From: an uncultured Bacteroidaceae bacterium
GTDB taxonomy: Bacteria > Bacteroidota > Bacteroidia > Bacteroidales > Bacteroidaceae
Direction of reading: 5' to 3'
Length of the DNA stretch: 21,273 bases
NCBI GenBank assembly: GCA_934293005.1
Contig: CAKQYA010000038.1
Location: 1 to 21,273 of the forward strand
Below the pieces are notes generated by a model. The model saw only the letters and a list, made by a program, of their open reading frames with translations. It had not been told where the DNA came from and made no database searches. The position numbers were made by a program, and so were the translations under genes. Of this stretch, positions 8,128 through 16,014 are shown one piece after another (the stretch's first letter is position 1; each line of letters opens with the position of its first letter).

Positions 8128-9195
8128 CTATAGCACACCCTTGCTGCTTGGAAGCTGATACTTGTAAATATCACGTTTCACAGCCATCTTAATGCTACGC
8201 GCCAAAGCCTTGAAGATACCCTCTATCTTGTGGTGTTCATTGTCACCCTCAGCTTTTATATTCAGGTTCATGCGAGCCGCATCACTGAACGACTTGAAGA
8301 AATGGAGAAACATCTCAGTTGGCATGTCACCTACCATCTCGCGTTTAAAATCAGCATTCCACACAAGCCATGGCCTTCCTCCAAAATCGAGAGCAACTTG
8401 GCAAAGACAATCATCCATAGGCAGCGTATAGCCATAACGTTCTATGCCACGCTTATCACCCAAAGCTTTACCAATGCACTCACCCAAAGCAATGCCTGTG
8501 TCTTCAATGGTGTGATGCTCATCAACATTCAAGTCGCCATTCACATGAATGCGCAAATCGATTGAGCCGTGCTTGCCGATTTGTTCAAGCATATGATCAA
8601 AGAATCCAAGACCTGTAGAGATGTCACATTGTCCTGTGCCATCAAGATTAAGCCGTATGTCTATGTCAGTCTCTTTTGTCGTGCGGCGAACGGATGCAAT
8701 TCGTTGTCCAGCAAAGAGAATCTCTGTGATTTCATCCCATGATTTCACATTGTCACCAAGAATGAGGTATTTGCATCCGAGATTGATGGCAAGCTGCTTG
8801 TCGGTGGCACGATCACCAATGACATACGATTCTGACAGGTCATAGCTTCCATCCATATACTTAGAGAGCATGCCAGTCCCAGGCTTGCGAGTTGGCAGAT
8901 GGTCCTCTGGGAAAGAGCGGTCGATTAGAATGTCATCAAAAGTGAAGCCTTCGCCTTTAAGTGTGTTAAGCATAAGATTGTGAGTGGGCCAGAAGTCTGC
9001 TTCGGGATATGAATCAGTGCCCAAGCCATCTTGATTGCTCACCATGACACATTCAAAGTCAAGCTTAGTGCTTATAAAGTTAAGATTGCGAATGACACCT
9101 GGCACAAACTGGAATTTCTCAAAAGAATCAATCTGCTCGTCTTCAGGTTCCACAAGTATAGTGCCATCTCTGTCTATGAATAAAGCGCGTTTCAT
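8128..9195 (-). CDS. hisB: HisB: bifunctional histidinol-phosphatase / imidazoleglycerol-phosphate dehydratase
   Basis: This 355-residue cytoplasmic enzyme catalyses two steps of histidine synthesis. Residues 1-165 form a HAD phosphatase: DRDGT with nucleophile D8 and acid/base D10, VSNQDGLG (52-59), and GDRATD (127-132). Residues about 167-355 form the dehydratase, with the metal motifs EHHTIED (226-232) and EHHKIEG (320-326) and the C-terminal SSKGVL. The length equals that of E. coli HisB. The loop that binds zinc in the E. coli phosphatase domain (Cys, His, Cys, Cys) reads IDRSFPEDHLPTRK here (91-104), with all four ligands replaced (D92, S94, L100, T102), so this domain probably lacks the structural zinc. 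It is the last gene of the his operon, 58 bases after hisC. Confidence 0.95.
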   Translation of the reverse strand: MKRALFIDRDGTILVEPEDEQIDSFEKFQFVPGVIRNLNFISTKLDFECVMVSNQDGLGTDSYPEADFWPTHNLMLNTLKGEGFTFDDILIDRSFPEDHLPTRKPGTGMLSKYMDGSYDLSESYVIGDRATDKQLAINLGCKYLILGDNVKSWDEITEILFAGQRIASVRRTTKETDIDIRLNLDGTGQCDISTGLGFFDHMLEQIGKHGSIDLRIHVNGDLNVDEHHTIEDTGIALGECIGKALGDKRGIERYGYTLPMDDCLCQVALDFGGRPWLVWNADFKREMVGDMPTEMFLHFFKSFSDAARMNLNIKAEGDNEHHKIEGIFKALARSIKMAVKRDIYKYQLPSSKGVL

Positions 9196-9253
9196 TGTTT
9201 TTTCGTTAAATCAATATGAATAATATCAAGAGTAACATATAATTGTTGCGACC

Positions 9254-10291
9254 TCACGCATATTGTCTGAGAGCGCTGAGCAGCCTTCGGTTTTCTTCAA
9301 TTGTGCCTATAGTGATGCGCAAGCAGTTGCCGCATAAATGCACCTTATTGCGGTTACGCACCACGATGCCTTTGCTGACAAGATACTTATATATGCTGTC
9401 GGCATCCTTCACTCGTGCAAGAAAGAAATTAGCATCAGTGGGGTAAATTTCATCGCATATAGGAAGCAGCACAAACGATTTCATCAGCGATTCACGCTCT
9501 TCAAGAATCATTGACACATGACGCTGGAGCAGCGCTTGGTCCTTAAGCACTTCAATTGCTTTATTCTGAGTGAGCACATTGACATTATAAGGATACTTCA
9601 CTTTATTGAAGAGAGCTATAATCTCAATACTTGCAAATGCCATGCCAAGACGTATGCCAGCTGCCCCCCATGCTTTAGAGAACGTGGCAAGCACTATGAG
9701 ATTGGGGTATTTAGCCAAGTCAAGACGCATCGGACGATGTTTGGAAAAGTCGCTATAAGCCTCATCCACTATGACTATGCCTTGAAAACCATTTACAACC
9801 TTTTCTATCTTGTCTCTGCTGAAAGCATTACCTGTTGGGTTATTAGGAGAACAGATAAAGATTATTTTTGTATTGTCATCGCATGCGGCCAAAATGGCAT
9901 CAGGATCCATATCATATTTTTCATTGAGCGACACTTTACGGTATTCAATATCGTTAATGTCGGCACACACCTCATACATTCCGTAAGTAGGGTCTATGGC
10001 TACCACATTATCCACACCCGGGCGACAAAAGATACGGAAAGGTAGATCTATAGCCTCATCACTTCCATTGCCAAGAAAAATATTCTCTGCAGGCACGCTC
10101 TTGAAAGGTGAAATAAGTTGCTTCACTTTTTCCTGCAAAGGGTCAGGATAACGATTGATGCCATTAGAGAATGGATTCTCATTAGCATCTATAAAAACAT
10201 CCGCTTTTGTTCCCCTAAACTCATCACGGGCGCAGCTGTATGGTTTCAGGGCCCAAATATTAGGACGAACCAATTCCTTAAGATTTTTCAT
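9254..10291 (-). CDS. hisC: HisC: histidinol-phosphate aminotransferase
   Basis: This 345-residue fold-type I PLP enzyme converts imidazole-acetol phosphate and glutamate to histidinol phosphate and 2-oxoglutarate. Visible signatures are NENPFSNGINRYPDP (37-51), GNGSDEAID (75-82), SPNNPTGN (148-155), VDEAY (175-179, the aspartate that pairs with the PLP ring nitrogen), and FSKAWGAAGIRLG (204-216) with the PLP-binding K206. Length and N-terminus are normal for the family. It starts 11 bases after the hisD stop, which indicates co-transcription. HisC-like proteins can also act on aromatic or other amino acids, but the position between hisD and hisB makes the histidine role nearly certain. Confidence 0.95.
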   Translation of the reverse strand: MKNLKELVRPNIWALKPYSCARDEFRGTKADVFIDANENPFSNGINRYPDPLQEKVKQLISPFKSVPAENIFLGNGSDEAIDLPFRIFCRPGVDNVVAIDPTYGMYEVCADINDIEYRKVSLNEKYDMDPDAILAACDDNTKIIFICSPNNPTGNAFSRDKIEKVVNGFQGIVIVDEAYSDFSKHRPMRLDLAKYPNLIVLATFSKAWGAAGIRLGMAFASIEIIALFNKVKYPYNVNVLTQNKAIEVLKDQALLQRHVSMILEERESLMKSFVLLPICDEIYPTDANFFLARVKDADSIYKYLVSKGIVVRNRNKVHLCGNCLRITIGTIEENRRLLSALRQYA

Positions 10292-10302
10292 ATTGCCAAC
10301 GT

Positions 10303-11604
10303 TTATAAGTATGTAGCCTCATTTTTTAGTGATTCTATTCTGACAGTCATCGCATTTTTATGCGCATCGAGTTGTTCTGCTTCTGCCATCAGCTCTACAG
10401 CATGTCCTATAGTCTTCACGCCTACAGGGGTGAGTTCTTGAAATGTTATCTTTCGGCAGAAGGAGTCAAGATTCACGCCACTGTAAGCCTTGGCATAGCC
10501 TGATGTAGGCAATGTGTGGTTTGTGCCCGATGCATAATCACCAGCCGACTCGCATGAATAGTTGCCTAAGAACACACTGCCTGCATTAGTCACACGCTCA
10601 GCAAAGTCCATATAATTATCAACTGCAAGAATGAGATGTTCTGGAGCATATTCATTTGTGATGTCCACAGCCTCGTCAACATTCTTCACAATAATGAGCT
10701 TTGAATATTTCAGAGAACATTCAGCAATATCTTTGCGCTGCAGCAGTTGAAGCTGCTTGTTAAGTTCCACATTGACACGTTCAGCCATCGCTTCGGATGT
10801 AGTGATGAGGATCACTTGTGAATCGCGTCCGTGTTCAGCTTGCGAAAGCAAGTCAGCTGCTACAAACACAGGATTTGCCGTATCATCTGCAACGACAGCC
10901 ACTTCTGATGGTCCTGCAGGCATGTCAATAGCCACATCGTGCAGACTCACCTGTTGTTTTGCAGCCATTACAAACTGGTTGCCAGGACCAAATATCTTAC
11001 TCACCTTCGGTATAGACTCGGTGCCATAAGCCATGGCTCCAATAGCTTGCACACCTCCAGCTTTGAATATTTTACCCACGCCAGCCACTCTTGCAGCCAT
11101 GAGTATGGCAGGATGCACTTTTCCTTCTTTATTAGGCGGCGTGCACAACACTATCTCACCACAGCCAGCTATCTTAGCTGGAGTGGCAAGCATCAGCACT
11201 GTTGAAAAAAGAGGGGCTGTGCCACCTGGTATATAAAGGCCCACTTTTTCTATTGCGACCGCCTTCTGCCAACATGTGACGCCAGGAGCCACATTCACTT
11301 TCTCTGTTATGAATTTTTGCGACTCATGAAATTTCTTTATATTGGCATGCGCCAGCTCGATGGCCTTTTTCAGTTCGTCGCTAACAAGCGATTCTGCTTC
11401 ATTCAACTCATCTACGGTAACAGAAAGAGATTCAAGATTGACCTTATCAAACTGAGCCTCAAACTCCTTTACCGCATCATCTCCTTTATCTTTTATTTTA
11501 TTGAGCACAGACATTACAGTGCCAGTCAATTCTGCAGGATCGCAGTGCGGACGTTCAAGCAAAGACGCCCACTCTGCCTTCGGGGGATACTTTATTATGT
11601 TCAT
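10303..11604 (-). CDS. hisD: HisD: histidinol dehydrogenase
   Basis: This zinc- and NAD-dependent enzyme performs the last two oxidations from histidinol to histidine. From the ATG at 11604 it has 433 residues, almost equal to E. coli HisD (434). The ORF is open to an ATG at 11640, but those 12 residues (MCQNDSHIQIYN) do not look like the family, while MNIIKYPP does. Visible signatures include GLYIPGGTAPL, IFGPGNQFV, the long GPSEVAVVAD stretch, the metal ligands Gln and His in LLSQAEHG, and EHLILAV near the end. It lies between hisG and hisC, 71 bases after hisG. Confidence 0.95.
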   Translation of the reverse strand: MNIIKYPPKAEWASLLERPHCDPAELTGTVMSVLNKIKDKGDDAVKEFEAQFDKVNLESLSVTVDELNEAESLVSDELKKAIELAHANIKKFHESQKFITEKVNVAPGVTCWQKAVAIEKVGLYIPGGTAPLFSTVLMLATPAKIAGCGEIVLCTPPNKEGKVHPAILMAARVAGVGKIFKAGGVQAIGAMAYGTESIPKVSKIFGPGNQFVMAAKQQVSLHDVAIDMPAGPSEVAVVADDTANPVFVAADLLSQAEHGRDSQVILITTSEAMAERVNVELNKQLQLLQRKDIAECSLKYSKLIIVKNVDEAVDITNEYAPEHLILAVDNYMDFAERVTNAGSVFLGNYSCESAGDYASGTNHTLPTSGYAKAYSGVNLDSFCRKITFQELTPVGVKTIGHAVELMAEAEQLDAHKNAMTVRIESLKNEATYL

Positions 11605-11675
11605 ATTGTAAATCTGTATGTGAGAATCATTTTGACACATTCATAGTTTCATCATCTCATGGTGAAACTGCATAA

Positions 11676-12527
11676 TCAAAGTATCATCTTCTCAATAGGT
11701 GTAACCAAAATGCCTTCAGCCCCTAACGACTTAAGCTGCCCTACAATCTCCCAGAAATGCTTTTCATCAAGCACTGCATGGACAGAGCACCAATCATCGT
11801 CTGCTAACGGAATGATAGTCGGGCTCTTCAAGCCTGGGAGCACCTTCACAATTTGGTCGAGGTTAGCCTTAGGAGCATTCATACGCACATATTTCTTGTC
11901 GTCGGCTATAAGGACAGACTCAACACGGAAGAGAAGATCGTCAAGAATAGCCTTTTTATCGTCTGTGAGATTCTTGTTACCAATAAGCAGAGCCTCACTT
12001 TTCATCACCACTTCCACCTCTTTGAGGTTGTTGCTAATAAGTGTGGAACCTGAGCTGACAATATCAAAGATGCCATCGGCCAGACCGATGCCTGGAGCAA
12101 TTTCCACAGAACCCTGAATAACATGGATATCAGTATTCACATTATTCTGTTTAAGGAAGTTACGAAGAATATTTGGATATGACGTGGCTATTTTCTTGCC
12201 ATTAAACCACTCCACTCCAGAATAATCCACTGCTTTAGGTATGGCTAAAGAAATGCGACATTTGCTGAAGCCAAGACGCTTCACAATGTCAGCGTTCTCA
12301 TTGCGTTCCACAAACTCATTTTCACCAACAATACCTACATCAGCAACGCCGTCAGCCACTGTTTGCGGAATGTCATCATCTCGGAGGAAAAGGACCTCCA
12401 ATGGGAAATTGGACGACTGCACAAGTAGAGTGCGTTTGTTTGAACCGATTTTGATGCCTGTCTCTTTCAGAAGATTCATCGTGTCTTCATACAGGCGTCC
12501 CTTTGATTGAACTGCAATTCTTAACAT
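11676..12527 (-). CDS. hisG: HisG: ATP phosphoribosyltransferase, long form
   Basis: This enzyme is the first and committed step of histidine synthesis: ATP plus PRPP to phosphoribosyl-ATP. It has 283 residues, so it is the long form (HisG_L) with a C-terminal regulatory domain, and no HisZ partner is needed. The catalytic domain starts MLRIAVQSKGRL, contains GIVGENEF, and has the PRPP-binding stretch DGIFDIVSSGSTL. The last 75 or so residues, ending in a GILVTPIEKM motif, match the ACT-like domain where histidine inhibits. It is the first his gene in the operon. I saw no clear leader peptide with histidine codons, T-box or consensus promoter in the 113 bases before it, so the operon may also be read from upstream genes. 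Confidence 0.95.
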   Translation of the reverse strand: MLRIAVQSKGRLYEDTMNLLKETGIKIGSNKRTLLVQSSNFPLEVLFLRDDDIPQTVADGVADVGIVGENEFVERNENADIVKRLGFSKCRISLAIPKAVDYSGVEWFNGKKIATSYPNILRNFLKQNNVNTDIHVIQGSVEIAPGIGLADGIFDIVSSGSTLISNNLKEVEVVMKSEALLIGNKNLTDDKKAILDDLLFRVESVLIADDKKYVRMNAPKANLDQIVKVLPGLKSPTIIPLADDDWCSVHAVLDEKHFWEIVGQLKSLGAEGILVTPIEKMIL

Positions 12528-12640
12528 CTTGTAGTGATTTATTTTTATTGTTTGTATTTTAATTCATTAGAGAATAAGTTTCCCATTATTTTCTTCGTCA
12601 TGCATACATGCAACGTTCAAATTTCACAGTCGGCCTGCCA

Positions 12641-13810
12641 TCATGTTATAGCACCTTGAAAAGTAATGATGCTTCTGCAAGATGGCAAATAAGTAGCCAT
12701 CTTAGTGTCGTGCTGTTTGGTCTCATTCTGCTTGAAGAAATCAAGGATAGCACCAAATGTATAGCGGCTCGTGTCGAAAACGACATAGTTGTAGTTGCGA
12801 TAGAGCACATCAGTACTTGGCATGTCTCCCATACGCGAGTGAAACACATCATAATCAAGCCTATGCTTGTCGGCCAAAGCTTTCATATCTTCAAGGTTGC
12901 ATCCATCTCCAACAAGCAAAAACCTCTGATGTCTTTTCCTCCTGTGCTGTGACGACAACGCATTGGCCTTCTGAACCACATATGCCATCATTCCCTTTGC
13001 CACAATGACGACAGTGATGAAAAACGAATAAAGAAAACTATAATGAGCGAAATGCTTCTTGAAAAAAATAATCATCGCTTTATGAAAAGCATTGATATAT
13101 CTGATGGAGTCTTTCTTTGTGCTTTCACCTTTGTAGTGCAGTATCTGCAAAGGCAAGTAATAGTTTTGGTATCCCCCTTTGAGCACACGATAGCTCAGAT
13201 CGATGTCTTCACCATACATAAAAAATGTCTCGTCGAGAAGACCCACTTTATTCAGTGCTTCTTTGCGGATAAACATGAATGCGCCACTCACAATTTCTAT
13301 TTGGTTTATAGAATATCTATTCAGATATTGCATGTAATAGCATCCGAACACTCTGCTTTTCGGGAATAATGTTCCCAAACCAGACATCTTGCAGAATGCG
13401 ACAAATGGCGTTGGCACACCTCTGCGCGACTCAGGCGCAAATGTGCCATCCACTTTAAGCATGCTCACTCCACACATGCCAGCACTTGGGGTGCTGTCCA
13501 TGAAACTTATGCACTCCCTAAGTGTGCTTTCGCCAATAAACGTGTCAGGATTGAGCAGCAGCACATATTTTCCCCTGGCCTCTCTTATTGCCTGATTATT
13601 AGCTCTGGAAAAACCGACATTCACCTTATTCTCTATGTAACGCACCCACGGGAAACGGTTTCTCAGGTAAGGCACAGACCCATCGGTGCTGCAGTTGTCC
13701 ACAACAAAAACTTCGCCACATACACCGCACAGAGCCTTCTCAACAGAAAGGAGGCACTGCTCAAGATAATGCTTGACATTATAGTTGACTATGATTACAG
13801 AGAGTTCCAA
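12641..13810 (-). CDS. Family 2 glycosyltransferase with a membrane segment and an extra C-terminal domain
   Basis: This is a GT2 (GT-A fold) glycosyltransferase of 389 residues, probably active at the cytoplasmic face in making cell-surface polysaccharide or glycolipid. The catalytic domain covers about residues 1-250: SVIIVNYN at the start, VVDNCSTDGS (36-45), the metal site NPD (87-89) in place of DXD, and FMYGEDIDLSYRV (197-209), as in rhamnosyltransferase-like GT2s. A hydrophobic helix follows (257-278). Residues about 296-389 form a further domain with a Rossmann-like start (RFLLVGDG) and no known role. Donor and acceptor cannot be told from sequence. It lies between a small membrane protein gene and hisG, all on the same strand. 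Confidence 0.88.
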   Translation of the reverse strand: MELSVIIVNYNVKHYLEQCLLSVEKALCGVCGEVFVVDNCSTDGSVPYLRNRFPWVRYIENKVNVGFSRANNQAIREARGKYVLLLNPDTFIGESTLRECISFMDSTPSAGMCGVSMLKVDGTFAPESRRGVPTPFVAFCKMSGLGTLFPKSRVFGCYYMQYLNRYSINQIEIVSGAFMFIRKEALNKVGLLDETFFMYGEDIDLSYRVLKGGYQNYYLPLQILHYKGESTKKDSIRYINAFHKAMIIFFKKHFAHYSFLYSFFITVVIVAKGMMAYVVQKANALSSQHRRKRHQRFLLVGDGCNLEDMKALADKHRLDYDVFHSRMGDMPSTDVLYRNYNYVVFDTSRYTFGAILDFFKQNETKQHDTKMATYLPSCRSIITFQGAIT

Positions 13811-13847
13811 TTCTTTTCTTCTTGATGTATTATATCTTCATCTTTTC

Positions 13848-13878
13848 ATTGCTGGCCTTGTCTTCAGCATTAACTTTG
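13848..13878 (+). promoter_or_regulatory. Putative plus-strand promoter facing no plus-strand gene
   Basis: ATTG (13848-13851), 19 bases, then TAACTTTG (13871-13878) is a near-consensus Bacteroidota promoter on the plus strand. All neighbouring genes are on the minus strand. A transcript would start near 13885, cross inverted repeats (GCCTG/CAGGC at 13922-13935 and the palindrome AGGCATGCCT at 13965-13974) and run antisense into the 3' end of the membrane protein gene. Confidence 0.35.
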
Positions 13879-13976
13879 CAACGATCAATCGCGTCATTGC
13901 CGCATACAAAATCTTTGCTTAGCCTGCACACAGGCATATGCTGGTGAAACGTCAGGCTTATAACAGGCATGCCTAA

Positions 13977-14429
13977 TCAGTCGTTATTAAGCCCGTCAAG
14001 ATAATCAGACACTTTTTTCCGCGATGGCCAGCAATAAAGAGTGGAGGCAATAGCCACCACTGCGCATAGAGCGCCTGTTACATTTAGCGTAAGATAGTAA
14101 ACCACAATGCCGAGCACAGCGTCAATGCAGAGAATGCCCATTCTAACAGCGCTCCAAGCATGATATGTGCCAAGCGCCTCATCATTGTTCATGCGTCTTA
14201 ATCCTTTTGTTGTGTTGAGGGCAAATAGTTTCAACGCTAAAGGCACCCCCACCACCGTAAGAATTATCACAAACGTGTTGACTTTAAATTCCGCAGCTGA
14301 ATTAGGCTCAATAGCTCCATTGGCTATCACATTCATTTCGCCAAGTCCTATGGCCACAGCAGTGGCGCTCCACGCCATAAAGGCCTCCGCCTTAAGCACC
14401 TTAATCAGCTTGTCTATGTATTTTATCAT
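13977..14429 (-). CDS. Small conserved multi-pass membrane protein of unknown function
   Basis: This 150-residue protein has about three or four hydrophobic segments (roughly residues 17-36, 52-72, 90-112 and 114-132) between a basic amphipathic N-terminus (MIKYIDKLIKVLKAE) and a polar basic tail (PSRKKVSDYLDGLNND). I do not recognise a named family. Proteins of this kind occur next to recR and glycosyltransferase genes in Bacteroidales, from memory, so the linkage is probably conserved, but this gives no function. It begins 73 bases after recR and is probably co-transcribed with it. A short inverted repeat (TGCAACA/TGTTGCA, 14457-14473) in that gap lacks a T-tract on the minus strand and is not a clear terminator. 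Confidence 0.7.
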   Translation of the reverse strand: MIKYIDKLIKVLKAEAFMAWSATAVAIGLGEMNVIANGAIEPNSAAEFKVNTFVIILTVVGVPLALKLFALNTTKGLRRMNNDEALGTYHAWSAVRMGILCIDAVLGIVVYYLTLNVTGALCAVVAIASTLYCWPSRKKVSDYLDGLNND

Positions 14430-14502
14430 TTTTATCCTTTTTTATATAGTCTTTCATGCAACAGATTGTTGCAAGCCCAAAATGCGCATTTGCTTGGCTT
14501 AG

Positions 14503-15120
14503 TCACATTTCCGAGAATGGCACCCTATTGGCAAGCGAACGCCCAAGTGTTATTTCGTCTGTATATTGAAGTTCGTCATTGATGCTCATGCCTCTCGACA
14601 GTACAGTCTGTTTCACTTCGGCATACGGCTTCAACTTGCGCGAAATATAAAAACTCGTAGCATCGCCTTCCATTGTGGAACTAAGAGCATATATGATTTC
14701 CTTCACATTTCCTTTCCCAACCCTTTCAACCAGACTTTCTATCTCCAATTGCCCAGGCCCCACACCATCCATTGGAGAGATAACGCCTCCAAGCACATGA
14801 TACAATCCTTTATATTGTTGGGTCTGCTCTATTGCCATCACATCCTGCACATTTTCCACCACGCAAATGATGGAAGCATCACGCGAAGGGCAGGCGCATA
14901 TCTGGCACACATCGTCATCACTGATGTTATGGCACACTTGGCAATAATGCACATTGTGACACAACGTCGATACAGCATCTGTGAAACAGTCTATTTTGCC
15001 CACATCAAGCCTGAGCATGTGAAGCACAAGCCTCATGGCTGTCTTTTGTCCCACACCAGGAAACTTAGCAAATTCATCCACAGCCCTTTCGAGCAGGATC
15101 GACGAACATTGTTGATTCAT
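14503..15120 (-). CDS. recR: RecR: recombination mediator protein
   Basis: RecR acts with RecO (and RecF) to load RecA onto SSB-coated gapped DNA. From the ATG at 15120 the protein has 205 residues, close to E. coli RecR (201). In order it shows a helix-hairpin-helix (FPGVGQKTAMR, 20-30), a C4 zinc finger (C60, C63, C72, C75), and a Toprim domain starting IICVVENVQDVMAIE, with GGVISPMDGVGP (111-122) and the GDATSFYI motif. The ORF is open to an ATG at 15186, but that start lies upstream of a consensus promoter (15146-15176), so 15120 is the real start. It heads the recR, membrane protein and glycosyltransferase group. Confidence 0.95.
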   Translation of the reverse strand: MNQQCSSILLERAVDEFAKFPGVGQKTAMRLVLHMLRLDVGKIDCFTDAVSTLCHNVHYCQVCHNISDDDVCQICACPSRDASIICVVENVQDVMAIEQTQQYKGLYHVLGGVISPMDGVGPGQLEIESLVERVGKGNVKEIIYALSSTMEGDATSFYISRKLKPYAEVKQTVLSRGMSINDELQYTDEITLGRSLANRVPFSEM

Positions 15121-15145
15121 TGTGTTTTTTAAGTGATTTGAAATG

Positions 15146-15176
15146 CAAAGATAGCATTTTTCATCGTGACAACAAA
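15146..15176 (-). promoter_or_regulatory. Consensus promoter of recR
   Basis: On the minus strand TTTG (15173-15176), 19 bases, then TATCTTTG (15146-15153) match the Bacteroidota consensus at both elements. Transcription should begin near 15139, about 20 bases before the recR ATG at 15120. The -33 element lies in the T-tract of the upstream operon's terminator. Confidence 0.75.
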
Positions 15177-15212
15177 AAAAATGCACTTGTAAAGCAATTC
15201 ACAAGTGCATTT
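15174..15212 (-). terminator. Intrinsic terminator of the YtxH/holin-like operon
   Basis: A 12-bp perfect inverted repeat, AAATGCACTTGT (15179-15190) with ACAAGTGCATTT (15201-15212), has a 10-base loop and is followed on the minus strand by eight T residues. It lies about 100 bases after the end of the small gene at 15311 and directly in front of the recR promoter. Confidence 0.85.
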
Positions 15213-15310
15213 GATACATTTAACAATGAATATGTCTTATCTTGGCACAAATTTACACCTTATATTATTATGCAGTATCCTATGCCAAGAAGATTCACGT
15301 ATTCCTGCTG

Positions 15311-15556
15311 TCATTTCTTTTTCCTCTTGAACAATCTCACTACAGACATCACCGTGGCTGCAATCTTGAAAGCAGAAAAAGCATAACTTATATAGTTCAA
15401 GTATTTATTGGACGATGTCCGCGGAAGCCCAAAACGACAATGCACAACATCATCAATATCATTTCTCAACCTGCGCACATCATATTCAACCTGACGTCTC
15501 GCTGCGGCCTTTTCTTGACGAAGTTGTGCCAAGGATGCAAATCCATTTTTCATCAT
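15311..15556 (-). CDS. Small basic protein of the YtxH/holin-like operon, unknown function
   Basis: This 81-residue protein has a charged, probably helical N-terminal half (LAQLRQEKAAARRQVEYDVRRLRNDI), then a hydrophobic segment (ISYAFSAFKIAATVMSVVRLF, about residues 56-76) and a KRKKK tail. This suggests a coiled coil joined to one membrane-associated helix with the basic end inside. I know no named family. Its ATG overlaps the stop of the gene before it (ATGA at 15553-15556), so it is translationally coupled to the holin-like gene and very likely a real gene. Proteins of this shape often close YtxH and holin-X-like operons in Bacteroidales, which suggests a shared envelope role; this is inference. 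Confidence 0.75.
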   Translation of the reverse strand: MMKNGFASLAQLRQEKAAARRQVEYDVRRLRNDIDDVVHCRFGLPRTSSNKYLNYISYAFSAFKIAATVMSVVRLFKRKKK

Positions 15557-16011
15557 GCACCACCTCCTTCCTCATAAACATCAAGCTCCTCAGCCAAACT
15601 CTCTGCCAGCCTGCGAAGCTGCTCGTCTTCCTTATGCCTATTGAGCATCCGTTCAGTCAGCGTTGAATGGCTCAGAAGCATGCGGCTAAACATCCGCACA
15701 CAATGCGATTCGATGAGCTGCCGTCTGAACAAGAAAACCACAAGCAGAAGCAGAAGCAACACACCGCTCAATATGAAATAGCAAAGAGACTCATCACCCA
15801 ACAATGGAGTGAGCACTTTCACGAGGCCGAAGCAAAAGAAAAACAGGGCAAAAGACACTAAAGCAAAGGCCACGGCTGCCAATACGGCAGCCGTGGTCAG
15901 TACCGTCAAGCGTTCAGCAGCCTCGAGCCTGAGATAACGCTCAAGCCTCACAGCAAGCTGCCGCAGATCTTTCTTTATGCGATTTGTCACGTCTTGATTC
16001 ATTCCGTCCAA
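15553..16011 (-). CDS. Phage-holin-family (Holin-X-like) membrane protein
   Basis: This 152-residue protein has an amphipathic charged N-terminus (about 1-35), two long hydrophobic helices (about 38-68 and 80-105) joined by a short turn, and a long polar C-terminal helix ending in an acidic stretch. The layout matches the family annotated as putative Actinobacterial Holin-X/phage holin family (PF07332). Despite the name these are chromosomal envelope proteins, and no phage genes are near. An ATG at 16002 (M4) is an equally good start. It begins 3 bases after the YtxH gene and overlaps the next gene by 4 bases, so the three form one operon. The molecular function is unknown. Confidence 0.75.
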   Translation of the reverse strand: MDGMNQDVTNRIKKDLRQLAVRLERYLRLEAAERLTVLTTAAVLAAVAFALVSFALFFFCFGLVKVLTPLLGDESLCYFILSGVLLLLLLVVFLFRRQLIESHCVRMFSRMLLSHSTLTERMLNRHKEDEQLRRLAESLAEELDVYEEGGGA

Positions 16012-16014
16012 ATA

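Noticed and set aside
12528..12640. Search for a his leader peptide, T-box or promoter before hisG
   Set aside because: I saw no run of histidine codons, no T-box motif and no TTTG/TAnnTTTG pair. A TATACATTTG-like -7 match at 12754-12761 lies inside the glycosyltransferase gene and lacks a -33 element.
15121..15186. A longer RecR from the ATG at 15186
   Set aside because: That start lies upstream of the consensus promoter at 15146-15176, and the start at 15120 gives the usual RecR length and N-terminus.
15553..16011. Holin-like gene considered as a prophage remnant
   Set aside because: No endolysin, structural, integrase or other phage gene lies near. The gene sits in a housekeeping context with a YtxH partner.
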